This document shows, piece by piece, positions 46,339-54,486 of a stretch of 56,984 nucleotides of DNA. The notes below the pieces were generated by a model that saw only the letters and a list, made by a program, of their open reading frames with translations, was not told the DNA's origin and ran no database searches. This stretch comes from an uncultured Actinomycetes bacterium. Lineage in GTDB: Bacteria; Actinomycetota; Actinomycetes; S36-B12; CAIYMF01. The number at the start of each line of letters is the position of its first letter. The first letter of the stretch is position 1. The translations under genes were made by a program, and so were the position numbers. The stretch spans positions 1-56,984 of the forward strand of contig CAIXFH010000108.1 in assembly GCA_903918645.1 (NCBI GenBank). The letters run 5' to 3'.

Positions 46339-47999
46339 GGCTCGAGGCCACGGTCGGCCTTGAAGCGCGCGACCACCTGTCCCGGCTCAACGCGTTGCTC
46401 GTACTCGCCATGCTGATGACCGAAAGCACCGATGAGCAGCAGATCTTGCGGATGGGTGCCAGCGCAGCGCCTTCGTTCGCCGACTGCCGACTCGTCGGCG
46501 TGCGAACCAGGGATGGCGCGAGCACCAACTGGACCCCGGGCAGTGCGGGCGAGAATGAACCGCCGGGCCTGGATCTGATGCCGTCCAATGGCGGTGAACT
46601 CATGATTCCCGACGCACTGTACGCGTGGGCATTCGGGCTCGGCGGCGGTCCCGGTACGCACGGATGCATGGTTGTGGCAGCAGATCGCGAGTTGCGAAGC
46701 GACGAACAATTCCTACTCCGTGTGCTCGCGCAGCAGATCGGCTCGGCAACCCGCAATAGCCGGCTACACCAGTTGGAGCGCACAGCGGCGGCTGAACTAG
46801 AGAGCGTCAATCGCCATCTTGAAGACACAGTCGAAGCCTTGAAACAACGGATCGAGATCCACGACCGTCTGACTCGAGCGGCGGTAGCCGGTGAGGGCAT
46901 GGACGGAATCGCCCGCGCCGTGCATGAGGTCACGGGTCTGCCCGTCACTATCGAGGACCGTTACGGAAACCTACGAGCCTGGGCCGGCCCCGATCAACCC
47001 GCCAGCCACGCCAAGGACACGCCAGCACGTCGCGAGCAATTGGTGCGTCGACTCCTGCACGCTGGCCACCCGCTTCGCGAGTCCAGCCAGATCATGACAG
47101 CAGCCTCCCCCCGTCCTGACTCAGTGGCGGTGATCTCCCTGATCGACCCGCAAGAGCGGGCCCGCGATGAGGACCTAGCCGCCCTTGAATACGGGGCAAC
47201 CATCTTGTCGATGGAGTTGGCTCGGCAACGCACAGTGGCAGACACCGAGATCCGGATCCGGCGCGACCTGATCGAGGACTTGCTCTCGGGGGAAAGCACC
47301 GAGACCGCCCTTGCACGCGGCGAGACCTTTGGTCGGGATCTAAGCCAGCCACACCGGGTCATTGTCTGTGAGCGGCAGGGTCGAACCCGAGACGACGACC
47401 ATTTCTTCACCAGTGTTCGACGTTCCGCACGCGACCTCAATCTGGGGCAGTTACTGGTCTCGCGCGGCGGAACGGTCGTATTGCTCACCGATCGCGAGAT
47501 CGAGTGGACCGATCTGCACGCCGCAGTGATGCGTGAACTGGGAAGCGGCCAGTGTCGCATCGGTGTCGGTAGCCATACAGCGTCCGTCGCCGATTTCCCC
47601 CGATCACATCGTGAGGCGTTACTCGCGCTTCGACTACAGCGTGATGCGGGCCCAACCCAAAGGGTGACCGCCTTCGACCAGCTTGGGGTGTACCGACTTC
47701 TCGCCAATACTGAGGACTCGCAGGAGATCGAGCGCTTCGCGCGAGAATGGCTGGGTGCACTTCTCGACTACGACACGCAGCGGCATTCAGAACTCGTCCA
47801 AACGCTGCATGAGTACCTCGAATGCGGGGGCCGCTACGACGAAGCTGCGCTGGCCCTGTCGATCCACCGCAGCACGCTGAAGTACCGGCTGCAGCGAATT
47901 CGTGAGGTTTCTGGCCTCGCCTTGGGTGAGCCAGACGTCAATTTCAACCTGCAGTTGGCCTGTCGGGCCTGGCGCACACTCCAATCCCTCAGGGGTTGA
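46335..47999 (+). CDS. GAF-like/PucR-HTH transcriptional regulator
   Basis: A 554-residue regulator. The N-terminal part (about 10-150) looks GAF-like (LNALLVLAMLMTES, GCMVVAADRELRSDEQFLLR), followed by a short coiled region (LESVNRHLEDTVEALKQRIE). A CdaR-type middle domain is followed by the C-terminal PucR-type HTH (GGRYDEAALALSIHRSTLKY, RLQRIREVSG). It is coupled to the MEDS sensor gene by ATGA overlap, and is the third PucR-type regulator in the window. It probably regulates the nearby CoM-related genes. Confidence 0.84.
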   Translation: MRLEATVGLEARDHLSRLNALLVLAMLMTESTDEQQILRMGASAAPSFADCRLVGVRTRDGASTNWTPGSAGENEPPGLDLMPSNGGELMIPDALYAWAFGLGGGPGTHGCMVVAADRELRSDEQFLLRVLAQQIGSATRNSRLHQLERTAAAELESVNRHLEDTVEALKQRIEIHDRLTRAAVAGEGMDGIARAVHEVTGLPVTIEDRYGNLRAWAGPDQPASHAKDTPARREQLVRRLLHAGHPLRESSQIMTAASPRPDSVAVISLIDPQERARDEDLAALEYGATILSMELARQRTVADTEIRIRRDLIEDLLSGESTETALARGETFGRDLSQPHRVIVCERQGRTRDDDHFFTSVRRSARDLNLGQLLVSRGGTVVLLTDREIEWTDLHAAVMRELGSGQCRIGVGSHTASVADFPRSHREALLALRLQRDAGPTQRVTAFDQLGVYRLLANTEDSQEIERFAREWLGALLDYDTQRHSELVQTLHEYLECGGRYDEAALALSIHRSTLKYRLQRIREVSGLALGEPDVNFNLQLACRAWRTLQSLRG

Positions 48000-48007
48000 G
48001 GGCCAAC

Positions 48008-49405
48008 GTGATTCGAGGTACCAGCGCAGCTCCACTGACCCCGCTCACCGACGAGGTGGTTCTCGGGTCGACCCGGGTAGTGCCCTTTGAGGTCCCGGGT
48101 CTAGGAAACCGCACCTACATCGCTGTGTCCGATAATTCCGCGATCCTGGTAGACCCGCCACGTGATGTTGACTCGTTATTGGGCTTCATCCGCGATAGCG
48201 GCTGGTCCGTCACACACGTCTTCGACACCCATATTCACAACGACTACATCAGTGGCGGACTTGCCGCTGCCCGGCTCAGCGGCGCCGACTACATCGTCCC
48301 CAGCGATGGTGGCATCGAGTGCCCGGCGCATGAGGTGACCGATGGCGAGGTGATAACAGTCGGAGCCGGTCAGATTCGGGCGGTTCGCACACCGGGCCAT
48401 ACGCCGCATCACATGTCCTATGTGCTCAGCGTCAGCGGCCGCGACATAGCCACCTTCACCGGCGGCGGGCTGCTCTACTCCGGAGTTGGCCGGACCGATC
48501 TATTCGGAGCCGACCACGCCGATGAACTAGCTCACGCGCAGTGGCGTTCGGCCCGTCGTCTCGCGCACACCGTCGAACACTCAAGTGCGATTCTGCCTAC
48601 TCACGGCTTCGGCTCCTTCTGCTCGGTGGGCGATGCAGTGGTCGGCGAACACACCCTCGTCGGGCTGCACACCACGAATCCGGTCTTCCTCATGGAGGAG
48701 GACTCATTCGTGCACCAGCTACTTGAAAACCAAGGCCCATATCCCGACTACTTCAATCGCATGGGCGAGCTCAACCGGGCAGGAACCCCGGCGGACCCGC
48801 CCGCGATGCCTCCTATCAGAACGCTGGCACTGGCCGCCGAGGACGCGGCGGCCGGTAAGTGGGTGCTCGACTTGCGGCACCGACACGCCTTCGCGGACGG
48901 CCACCTCGCCGGGTCGTTGTCGTTCGACGCGGCTGGCGCGTACGTCACCTACATCGGTTGGTTGATTCCGTGGGACGCGGACCTTCATCTCGTGGTGCCC
49001 GATGAGGCAACTCTGCAGACTGCAGTCATCGAACTCGGCCGGATCGCGATCAACCGGGTCCGCTCAGCCGCGCTGTGGCGCGATGGAAGCATCAACCAAT
49101 CCGAACTTGCCTCGATGCGGCATGCCGATGGCCGTCGGCTCCGGGCTGCGATCGCGAACGACCCCGAACTTCGCGTGCTAGATGTTCGCCTCGAATCAGA
49201 AAGTGAACGAGCGCGGCTCGCTGGGCAGAGGGCTATCCCGATACACCAACTGACCCAGCGACTCGAGGAAGTACGCGAGTGGGCCGACGGCCACGAAGTG
49301 TGGGTTTACTGCGGTAGCGGCTTTCGCTCTGCAGTCGGCGCTTCGCTGCTCAACCGTGCAGGTATCCCTGCAGTGCACGTCGATGGCAGTGTGGTCGAGT
49401 CCTAA
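48008..49405 (+). CDS. Metallo-beta-lactamase-fold/rhodanese protein (persulfide dioxygenase-like)
   Basis: From the GTG at 48008 (GAGGG upstream; a TTG at 47996 overlaps the previous stop) the protein is 465 residues. The N-terminal MBL domain has THIHNDYISG, with Tyr where the usual H-x-H-x-D-H has its last His, plus PGHTPHHMSY and ILPTHGFGSFC. A first rhodanese-like domain (WVLDLRHRHAFADGHLAGS) lacks the cysteine; the second has the active loop YCGSGFRSA. ETHE1-type relatives oxidise persulfides to sulfite. Here that sulfite could feed the ComA-like enzyme; this is inference. Confidence 0.83.
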   Translation: MIRGTSAAPLTPLTDEVVLGSTRVVPFEVPGLGNRTYIAVSDNSAILVDPPRDVDSLLGFIRDSGWSVTHVFDTHIHNDYISGGLAAARLSGADYIVPSDGGIECPAHEVTDGEVITVGAGQIRAVRTPGHTPHHMSYVLSVSGRDIATFTGGGLLYSGVGRTDLFGADHADELAHAQWRSARRLAHTVEHSSAILPTHGFGSFCSVGDAVVGEHTLVGLHTTNPVFLMEEDSFVHQLLENQGPYPDYFNRMGELNRAGTPADPPAMPPIRTLALAAEDAAAGKWVLDLRHRHAFADGHLAGSLSFDAAGAYVTYIGWLIPWDADLHLVVPDEATLQTAVIELGRIAINRVRSAALWRDGSINQSELASMRHADGRRLRAAIANDPELRVLDVRLESESERARLAGQRAIPIHQLTQRLEEVREWADGHEVWVYCGSGFRSAVGASLLNRAGIPAVHVDGSVVES

Positions 49406-51711
49406 GGGTGCTCGGCAAACAACGGTGGTCGGTGCGCGCGCACCTCAGGGGTATCCCCAGTCCACAAGACCACTTCGACCAGGGTGTGCTGCCCAGTGCA
49501 ACCTTGCGACAACGACGACGTACCACGATCGGCGGTCAGCACATTGGGGTTTCCGTGCAGACACAGCGTGTCTCCTGAAGTGAGATCACGCGGGTCAAAC
49601 CACGCACCCGTGGGGAGTTGGACGACGCCCGCTCGTACCGTGTCGGTCACCTGAGCGCCGGCCAGACATGAGCCACGATCGTTGAGCACCTGCACCACGT
49701 CACCGTCGCTGACTCCGCGCGCGGCCGCATCGTCGGGATGGATCCGGAGCGTCTCTCGTCCGGACGTCTTCATGGACTGCGAGACCGCACCCATATCCAG
49801 TTGACTGTGGAGCCGGCCGGCCGGCTGATTGGCCACGAGATGCAGCGGCCAATGCTCTGCCAACGGCCCGCCTAGCCATTCCCTCGGCTCAAGCCACGAC
49901 GGATGCGGCGGGCAGTCGTCGTAGCCAAACGAGGCGATCCGCTCCGAGTACAACTCGATACGACCACTCGGAGTAGCTAGTGGATTCGCCAGTGGGTCAG
50001 CCCGAAATCGCCCTAGCAGCAAGGTGTCTCGGGGGCGTGTCGGCAACTCCACATAGCCGCGGTCCCAAAACTCAGCAAAGGGCGGCAGGGGCCACTCGTG
50101 CTTGTCGGCACGAGCCACAAGGCCGCTGTATAGCTGACGAATCCAGTCCATCTGGTTGCGGCCCTCGGTGAATGGCTCAGAACTGCCAAGGAGTCGAGCG
50201 GCAAGTTCGGAGAACACCTCGTAGTCGTCGCGTGAGGCACCGACCCGCGGCGTCACAGCGTGCATCGCCTGCAAATAGCGATCGTTGACATTGCCACCGA
50301 GATCGTCACGCTCTAGTGAGGTCGTGCTCGGGATCACGATGTCGGCATGCTTCGCGGCCGCCGTCCACCACGGGTCGTGAACGACAATGGTTTCAGGCCG
50401 GGCCCAGGCCTGGCGCAGTTGGCCCAAATCCTGATGGTGATGGAATGGGTTACCCCCGCACCAGTAGACGAGCCGAACGTCGGGATAGGTCAGCCGCTGA
50501 CCGTTGTAGTCATACTCTGCGCCAGGATTGCGCAGCATGTCCGCGGCGCGGGCAACCGGAATGAACGTACGCACCGGATTGACGCCCTGCGGCAGAGCCG
50601 GAACTCCCGTCAGCACCTCCGCTGATCCAACCGAGGCCATAGATCCATACCCATGACCAAATCCGCCGCCTGGCAAACCGATCTGGCCCAGCACCGCTGC
50701 CAACGCGATACCGGCCCAGATGGGCTGTTCACCGTGATCCGCGCGTTGGAGGGACCAACTGGTCTGCACCAAGACACGTTTCCCAGGAAGCGACAGGGCC
50801 AGGGCGCGAAGGTCGGCCGCCGGCAAGCCGCTGATGTTCGCCGCCCAGTCGGCATCTTTGGGTATGCCGTCGATGGTGCCGAGAAGATAGGCCTCCAACT
50901 GCGGCCAGCCTTGGCAATAGCGGGCTAGGAAACCTGAATCGTGCTGGCCAGCATTAACGATCGTGTGGGCGAGGCCGAGGATGACCGCTACGTCGGTGGC
51001 GGGACGAAGCGCCCACCACGTAGCGGGCACCGGCAGGTCGTCGCGAAGTGGCGCGAACAGGTGGAACTCGACGCCACGGTCATGTAGAGCTTGGACTCGA
51101 CCCGCGGCCACGTGGTCGGTAGCGCCACCTGGCGCCACCGATGCGTTCTTGACGCTGATCCCGCCAAACGCAAGTACCACCTCACTGTGCTCAGCGATGC
51201 TCTCCCACGTGGTTGCACGTTGAACCAGTTCACTGACGTCAACGCCCAGGACATGCGGGATGATCACGGCGCTCGCACCGATGCTGTAGGTGTTGACCGA
51301 GCGCACGTAACCGCCGAGTAAGTTCAAAAACCGGTGCAGTTGACTCTGTGCGTGATGGAACCGTCCTGCACTCGCCCAGCCGTACGATCCCGCGAAGACC
51401 GACTCGGGGCCCAACTGTGAGTAGACGCGTTCCAACTCTGCAGCGAGCAGATCAAACAACTCCGTCCACTCAACTTCAACGAAGGGGTCAACTCCGCGGC
51501 CTGCCGAGGGGCCGGGGCCCTGCTCGAGCCAGCCCCTTCTAATCGCTGGCCGCCGCACCCGTGCCGGATGGTCGAGTTGACCGGCGAGGTTGCCCCAAAT
51601 CTGGGATTGGCCGGTGTCGAGCGGATGCGCCGCTACTTCAACGTTGCCCTCGACCAAGCGTGCGAGGAAGGCCCCACCGTGGGAGCTGTGGTTACGCCAG
51701 GGCGACGACAT
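49402..51711 (-). CDS. Molybdopterin oxidoreductase, BisC/TorA-type S- or N-oxide reductase
   Basis: A 769-residue DMSO-reductase-family enzyme. The molybdenum ligand is the serine in GSYGWASAGRFHHAQSQLHRF, the pattern of biotin/methionine sulfoxide and TMAO reductases. There is no N-terminal Fe-S Cys motif and no Tat signal, so it is a cytoplasmic single-subunit reductase. VYWCGGNPFHHHQDL and NDRGSCLAGAQVTDTVRAGV are later conserved blocks. Its stop overlaps that of the convergent MBL/rhodanese gene by 4 bp. It may repair methionine or other sulfoxides, possibly those formed on CoM thioethers. Confidence 0.88.
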   Translation of the reverse strand: MSSPWRNHSSHGGAFLARLVEGNVEVAAHPLDTGQSQIWGNLAGQLDHPARVRRPAIRRGWLEQGPGPSAGRGVDPFVEVEWTELFDLLAAELERVYSQLGPESVFAGSYGWASAGRFHHAQSQLHRFLNLLGGYVRSVNTYSIGASAVIIPHVLGVDVSELVQRATTWESIAEHSEVVLAFGGISVKNASVAPGGATDHVAAGRVQALHDRGVEFHLFAPLRDDLPVPATWWALRPATDVAVILGLAHTIVNAGQHDSGFLARYCQGWPQLEAYLLGTIDGIPKDADWAANISGLPAADLRALALSLPGKRVLVQTSWSLQRADHGEQPIWAGIALAAVLGQIGLPGGGFGHGYGSMASVGSAEVLTGVPALPQGVNPVRTFIPVARAADMLRNPGAEYDYNGQRLTYPDVRLVYWCGGNPFHHHQDLGQLRQAWARPETIVVHDPWWTAAAKHADIVIPSTTSLERDDLGGNVNDRYLQAMHAVTPRVGASRDDYEVFSELAARLLGSSEPFTEGRNQMDWIRQLYSGLVARADKHEWPLPPFAEFWDRGYVELPTRPRDTLLLGRFRADPLANPLATPSGRIELYSERIASFGYDDCPPHPSWLEPREWLGGPLAEHWPLHLVANQPAGRLHSQLDMGAVSQSMKTSGRETLRIHPDDAAARGVSDGDVVQVLNDRGSCLAGAQVTDTVRAGVVQLPTGAWFDPRDLTSGDTLCLHGNPNVLTADRGTSSLSQGCTGQHTLVEVVLWTGDTPEVRAHRPPLFAEHP

Positions 51712-52036
51712 GCCCGCACCCTAGCCGCCCACGAAATCCTCGGGTGATAAATCGGCTGCCTGACAGCTTCCACGCGGAGGTCGATCCATCCCCGAGATGC
51801 CACCTCGCGTCGTGCGGCTTCATCCCACGGGGACACACTCTTGCCCTGACTCTGTCCTGCGCATGCATGGTTGGCCCGATTGCCTGAGCGTTAGCGTCCG
51901 AGAGTCAAACGATGTGACCTGACGCACACAGCAGAGCCTGAGCTTTGGGCCCGCCACAGCGCCAGACCGCATCCCGCGCGATACATGCCGTACCCGACCG
52001 GGCAGGTGTGGTCGCCGAAATCGAGGAGAGAACCAC
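51712..52036. other. Divergent intergenic region upstream of the CoM transferase gene
   Basis: A 325-bp gap between the molybdoenzyme and the EaCoMT-like gene. No supported reading frame or RNA gene is visible. GAGGAGAG at 52022-52029 is the ribosome site of the transferase. A promoter must lie here but I could not place its boxes. Confidence 0.4.
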
Positions 52037-53146
52037 ATGCGAGTGGGAGACAAGGAGATCCTCATCCCGACTTCGATGGTCGGGAACTATCCGAACCCCC
52101 GGTGGTGGGACGCCGGACCCGCGCGCGATTGGCGCGGCGACCAAGAGCCGCCGGACGCGTTCATTCGCGAGGCATTCGAAGATGCAATCCAGGCGGTAGT
52201 CCACGACCAGGAACTCGCCGGTCTTGACATCATTTCGGACGGCCGACTCCACGGTGACAACTACGCCGATGCCGCGGTCTACTACTACATGCGCCGGATG
52301 GGCTATGACCTCAAGGGCGGCCACCTCGGCTTCCCGATCTACAGCCGTCTGCACGCGGGCACGTTAACGCAGGAGATCAAGCGTCGCGGCGGCATCATGG
52401 TCGAGCAGGCTCGGGCGTTGCGCCGCGCGACCGACAAGCCGATCAAAGTGCAGTACACCGGTGTACAGGTCCTCAGCCAGTGCACGAACGACCTGTTCTA
52501 CGACAACCCGCGTGACCGCGCGATGGCCATGGCCGCCGCTATCAACGAGGACATCCTCGAGGTCGATTCGATGGGCGTCGAGTTCATCCAACTCGACGAG
52601 TTCACCTGGCCCTACTTCTACGAAGACTGGGCGATCGAGGCCTTCAACCGGGCTGTCCAGGGCGTAAAGAACGCACAGATCATCGTGCACGTGTGCTGGG
52701 GTAACTGGGGTGGCACGCCCGCCTACTACCCCGACGAGACCGCTGAGTCCGGCGAGATCTTCGACCTCACCCAGCGCAAGGGCAGTGCTCCGTCGGCGAC
52801 AGCGTCCGTTGTGCCCAAGTCATACGAGGCGAACATCGACGTGCTGAACCTGGAGAACAGCGGACGACGTTCCGACGACCTCTCCGGGCTCGACGTACTC
52901 AAGGACAACCCGTTGCCCGACAACGTGTCGTTCTGGGCCGGTGTCATCGACGTCAAGTCGACTATCACCGAGACGGCTGAGGAAGTCTGCGATCGCATCA
53001 TGCGGTTGGCAGAGTTCGTTCCGCCGGAGCGCCTCGGCGTCACGACCGACTGTGGTCTGATCCTCCTCCAGCGCTACATCGCAATCGACAAGCTGCACGC
53101 GCTGGCAGCAGGAACAGAATTGGCTCGAAAGAAGCTGGGCGGCTGA
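52037..53146 (+). CDS. xecA: Epoxyalkane:coenzyme M transferase-like zinc enzyme (MetE C-terminal family)
   Basis: A 369-residue protein of the cobalamin-independent methionine synthase C-terminal fold, with ILIPTSMVGNYPNPRWW at the N-terminus. Zinc ligands are H218-x-C220 (HVCWGNWGG) and C339 (TTDCGL). The numbers agree with H218, C220 and C341 recalled for Xanthobacter EaCoMT. That enzyme uses the zinc-bound CoM thiolate to open an epoxide, giving 2-hydroxyalkyl-CoM. The presence of CoM synthesis, R-HPCDH and 2-KPCC genes in the window supports the assignment. A different thiol alkyltransferase of the same family remains possible. Confidence 0.82.
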   Translation: MRVGDKEILIPTSMVGNYPNPRWWDAGPARDWRGDQEPPDAFIREAFEDAIQAVVHDQELAGLDIISDGRLHGDNYADAAVYYYMRRMGYDLKGGHLGFPIYSRLHAGTLTQEIKRRGGIMVEQARALRRATDKPIKVQYTGVQVLSQCTNDLFYDNPRDRAMAMAAAINEDILEVDSMGVEFIQLDEFTWPYFYEDWAIEAFNRAVQGVKNAQIIVHVCWGNWGGTPAYYPDETAESGEIFDLTQRKGSAPSATASVVPKSYEANIDVLNLENSGRRSDDLSGLDVLKDNPLPDNVSFWAGVIDVKSTITETAEEVCDRIMRLAEFVPPERLGVTTDCGLILLQRYIAIDKLHALAAGTELARKKLGG

Positions 53147-53150
53147 CCCC

Positions 53151-53357
53151 ATGGCCGTATGGCTGCTGCACTGTCCTGCCTGTGATCATCGGTTTCAATC
53201 CCTGGTGATGGACGGGACACGCGAGCCCACGGTCTGGGTCTGCTCCTCATGTGGCAGCCGTGATGTCGTCCGCGAAGGAATGACGCAGGGCGGCCCCTTC
53301 TCGGGAGCTACCTCAGGCTGCGGCTGCGGCTGCGGCTGCGGCTGCGGCTGCGGCTAA
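53151..53357 (+). CDS. Small zinc-ribbon protein with poly(Cys-Gly) tail
   Basis: A 68-residue protein starting 4 bp after the transferase stop. The N-terminal half is a zinc ribbon: C8-x2-C11 (LLHCPACDHRF) and C31-x2-C34 (VWVCSSCGSRD), like FmdB/regulatory-protein ribbons. The C-terminus, residues 56-68, is a strict Gly-Cys alternation with six cysteines, encoded by a 6-bp tandem repeat. Ten of 68 residues are cysteine. I do not know a characterised homologue. Its place suggests zinc delivery to, or thiol handling for, the transferase; it could also be a general metal buffer. Confidence 0.78.
   Translation: MAVWLLHCPACDHRFQSLVMDGTREPTVWVCSSCGSRDVVREGMTQGGPFSGATSGCGCGCGCGCGCG
53316..53355 (+). 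repeat. 6-bp tandem repeat coding the Cys-Gly tail
   Basis: GGCTGC is repeated six times perfectly and followed by GGCT, ending at the TAA stop (53355-53357). Each unit adds one Gly-Cys pair, so slippage would change the number of tail cysteines. Confidence 0.95.
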
Positions 53358-53382
53358 CAGCTGCGATGAGTGATCAGAACGA

Positions 53383-53438
53383 AAGTGTGGGCGGACATCT
53401 AGTGGTGTCCGCCCACACTTATGCCCGGGACTTTTTTT
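53383..53438. terminator. Strong rho-independent terminator between convergent genes
   Basis: AAGTGTGGGCGGACA (53383-53397) and TGTCCGCCCACACTT (53406-53420) form a perfect 15-bp stem with an 8-base loop, followed on the plus strand by seven T (53432-53438). On the minus strand TTTCGTT follows the stem, so it probably also stops the methyltransferase transcript. Confidence 0.88.
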
Positions 53439-53457
53439 GCGGCAGATCGAACGCCAC

Positions 53458-54150
53458 CTAGCGGAGCTTGCGGGCGCGCAGCACTCGGTCGTCGGCGTGA
53501 TGGGCACCTGCACCGCTCTCGGGCGCCACACGTGTGCGTTGCTCATCGCACTCGATCTCCCACTCGCCTTTGAGTTCGTCAGTTATGAACGCGGCCACCA
53601 TCGACGGCCACACGTAGTCGGCCGGATCAGGGCCACCGTTGTGTGCCGGGTGGGTCTCCATACCCGCATGGTGAACCAGCAGCAACACCCCGCCGGGCAC
53701 TAGCGCTGAAAGCAAAGCTCGCTCGGCCGTAGCGTCAGCGGTACGCATCAGCACTGGGTATTGCGCGGAGACCAAGTCGAAGGACGCGGGTTCAAGCGCC
53801 GCCTCGACAAGCCCGGCGTGCACCCATTTCACGTCAACGCCTGCGGCTCTGGCGTGCATGGCCGCGCGTTCCAGCGCAACGCCTGACACGTCCAGCGCCG
53901 TGACCTCCCAGCCATTGCCGGCCAGCCAGATCGCATCGGCTCCCTCGCCGCAGCCGACATCGAGGGCGCGGCCGGGCATGAGCCCAGCAACCTCGGTCAC
54001 GAGCGTGCCGTTGGGCTGACCGCTCCAGAGTTGGTTCTGTTCGGAATAGCGTCGATCCCACTCGGCCTCAGCGTCGAGCGCGCCGACACTTCCATCAGCA
54101 GTCGAAGGAACATGTGAGGTCGGCGATCCTGCGGTGGTGTCCTGGTTCAC
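53458..54150 (-). CDS. Class I SAM-dependent methyltransferase
   Basis: A 230-residue methyltransferase. EWDRRYSEQNQLWSGQPN leads into SAM motif I ALDVGCGEGADAIWLA, then VTALDVSGVALERA (motif II) and LVSAQYPVL, with LVPGGVLLLVHHAG as motif post-III. This layout resembles the TehB/thiopurine-type small-molecule methyltransferases. The N-terminal 30 residues look disordered. It is separate from the CoM island (convergent, beyond a strong terminator). Substrate unknown. Confidence 0.85.
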   Translation of the reverse strand: MNQDTTAGSPTSHVPSTADGSVGALDAEAEWDRRYSEQNQLWSGQPNGTLVTEVAGLMPGRALDVGCGEGADAIWLAGNGWEVTALDVSGVALERAAMHARAAGVDVKWVHAGLVEAALEPASFDLVSAQYPVLMRTADATAERALLSALVPGGVLLLVHHAGMETHPAHNGGPDPADYVWPSMVAAFITDELKGEWEIECDEQRTRVAPESGAGAHHADDRVLRARKLR

Positions 54151-54486
54151 GCGGCCAGTCTGTCCTACGGCTGATCGACCACTCCCTGCGCCCGCTGGTA
54201 AACCGAGGGCGCAGGAACACAGTTACCAGGTGCGTAAGTCATGTGATCGCTGGCCTTCGCCCGAACGCGCAAAACACCCCTGGCCGTGAGGCGGGTTCAC
54301 GCGGTTCTTGGGTCGTATGGCAATTCAGTCGGGTGGATATCTGTCGGTGATCAGAACCTCATCATCGTTAGCCGCTAAGGCGGATACGCATGGCCTTGGC
54401 GACCTCTCACCTTCCAGCCTTTGAGTCTCTGGGGAGGTTTGTGCTGAGAAATGGCACAAACCAGCGTGGGTTATCGCTCGCGCGAA
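54151..54486. other. Intergenic region with two inverted repeats
   Basis: A 336-bp gap between two minus-strand genes, with no supported gene. CCTGCGCCC (54185-54193) and GGGCGCAGG (54207-54215) form a perfect 9-bp hairpin in the leader of the methyltransferase gene. GGTTTGTGC (54436-54444) and GCACAAACC (54454-54462) form another perfect 9-bp dyad just after the glycoside-hydrolase stop, a possible terminator without a T-run. Confidence 0.55.

Noticed and set aside
52037-53146. Ordinary MetE methionine synthase
   Set aside because: It is only 369 residues without the N-terminal MetE half, and its context is CoM metabolism; still, other alkyltransferases of this fold cannot be excluded.
53316-53355. 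Trinucleotide-type repeat as non-coding satellite
   Set aside because: The array is in frame with a zinc-ribbon gene having good spacing to the upstream gene and ends exactly at its stop codon.
54151-54486. Insertion-sequence remnant or attachment site between methyltransferase and glycoside-hydrolase-like genes
   Set aside because: Inverted repeats are present, but no transposase fragment, target duplication or tRNA gene could be found.
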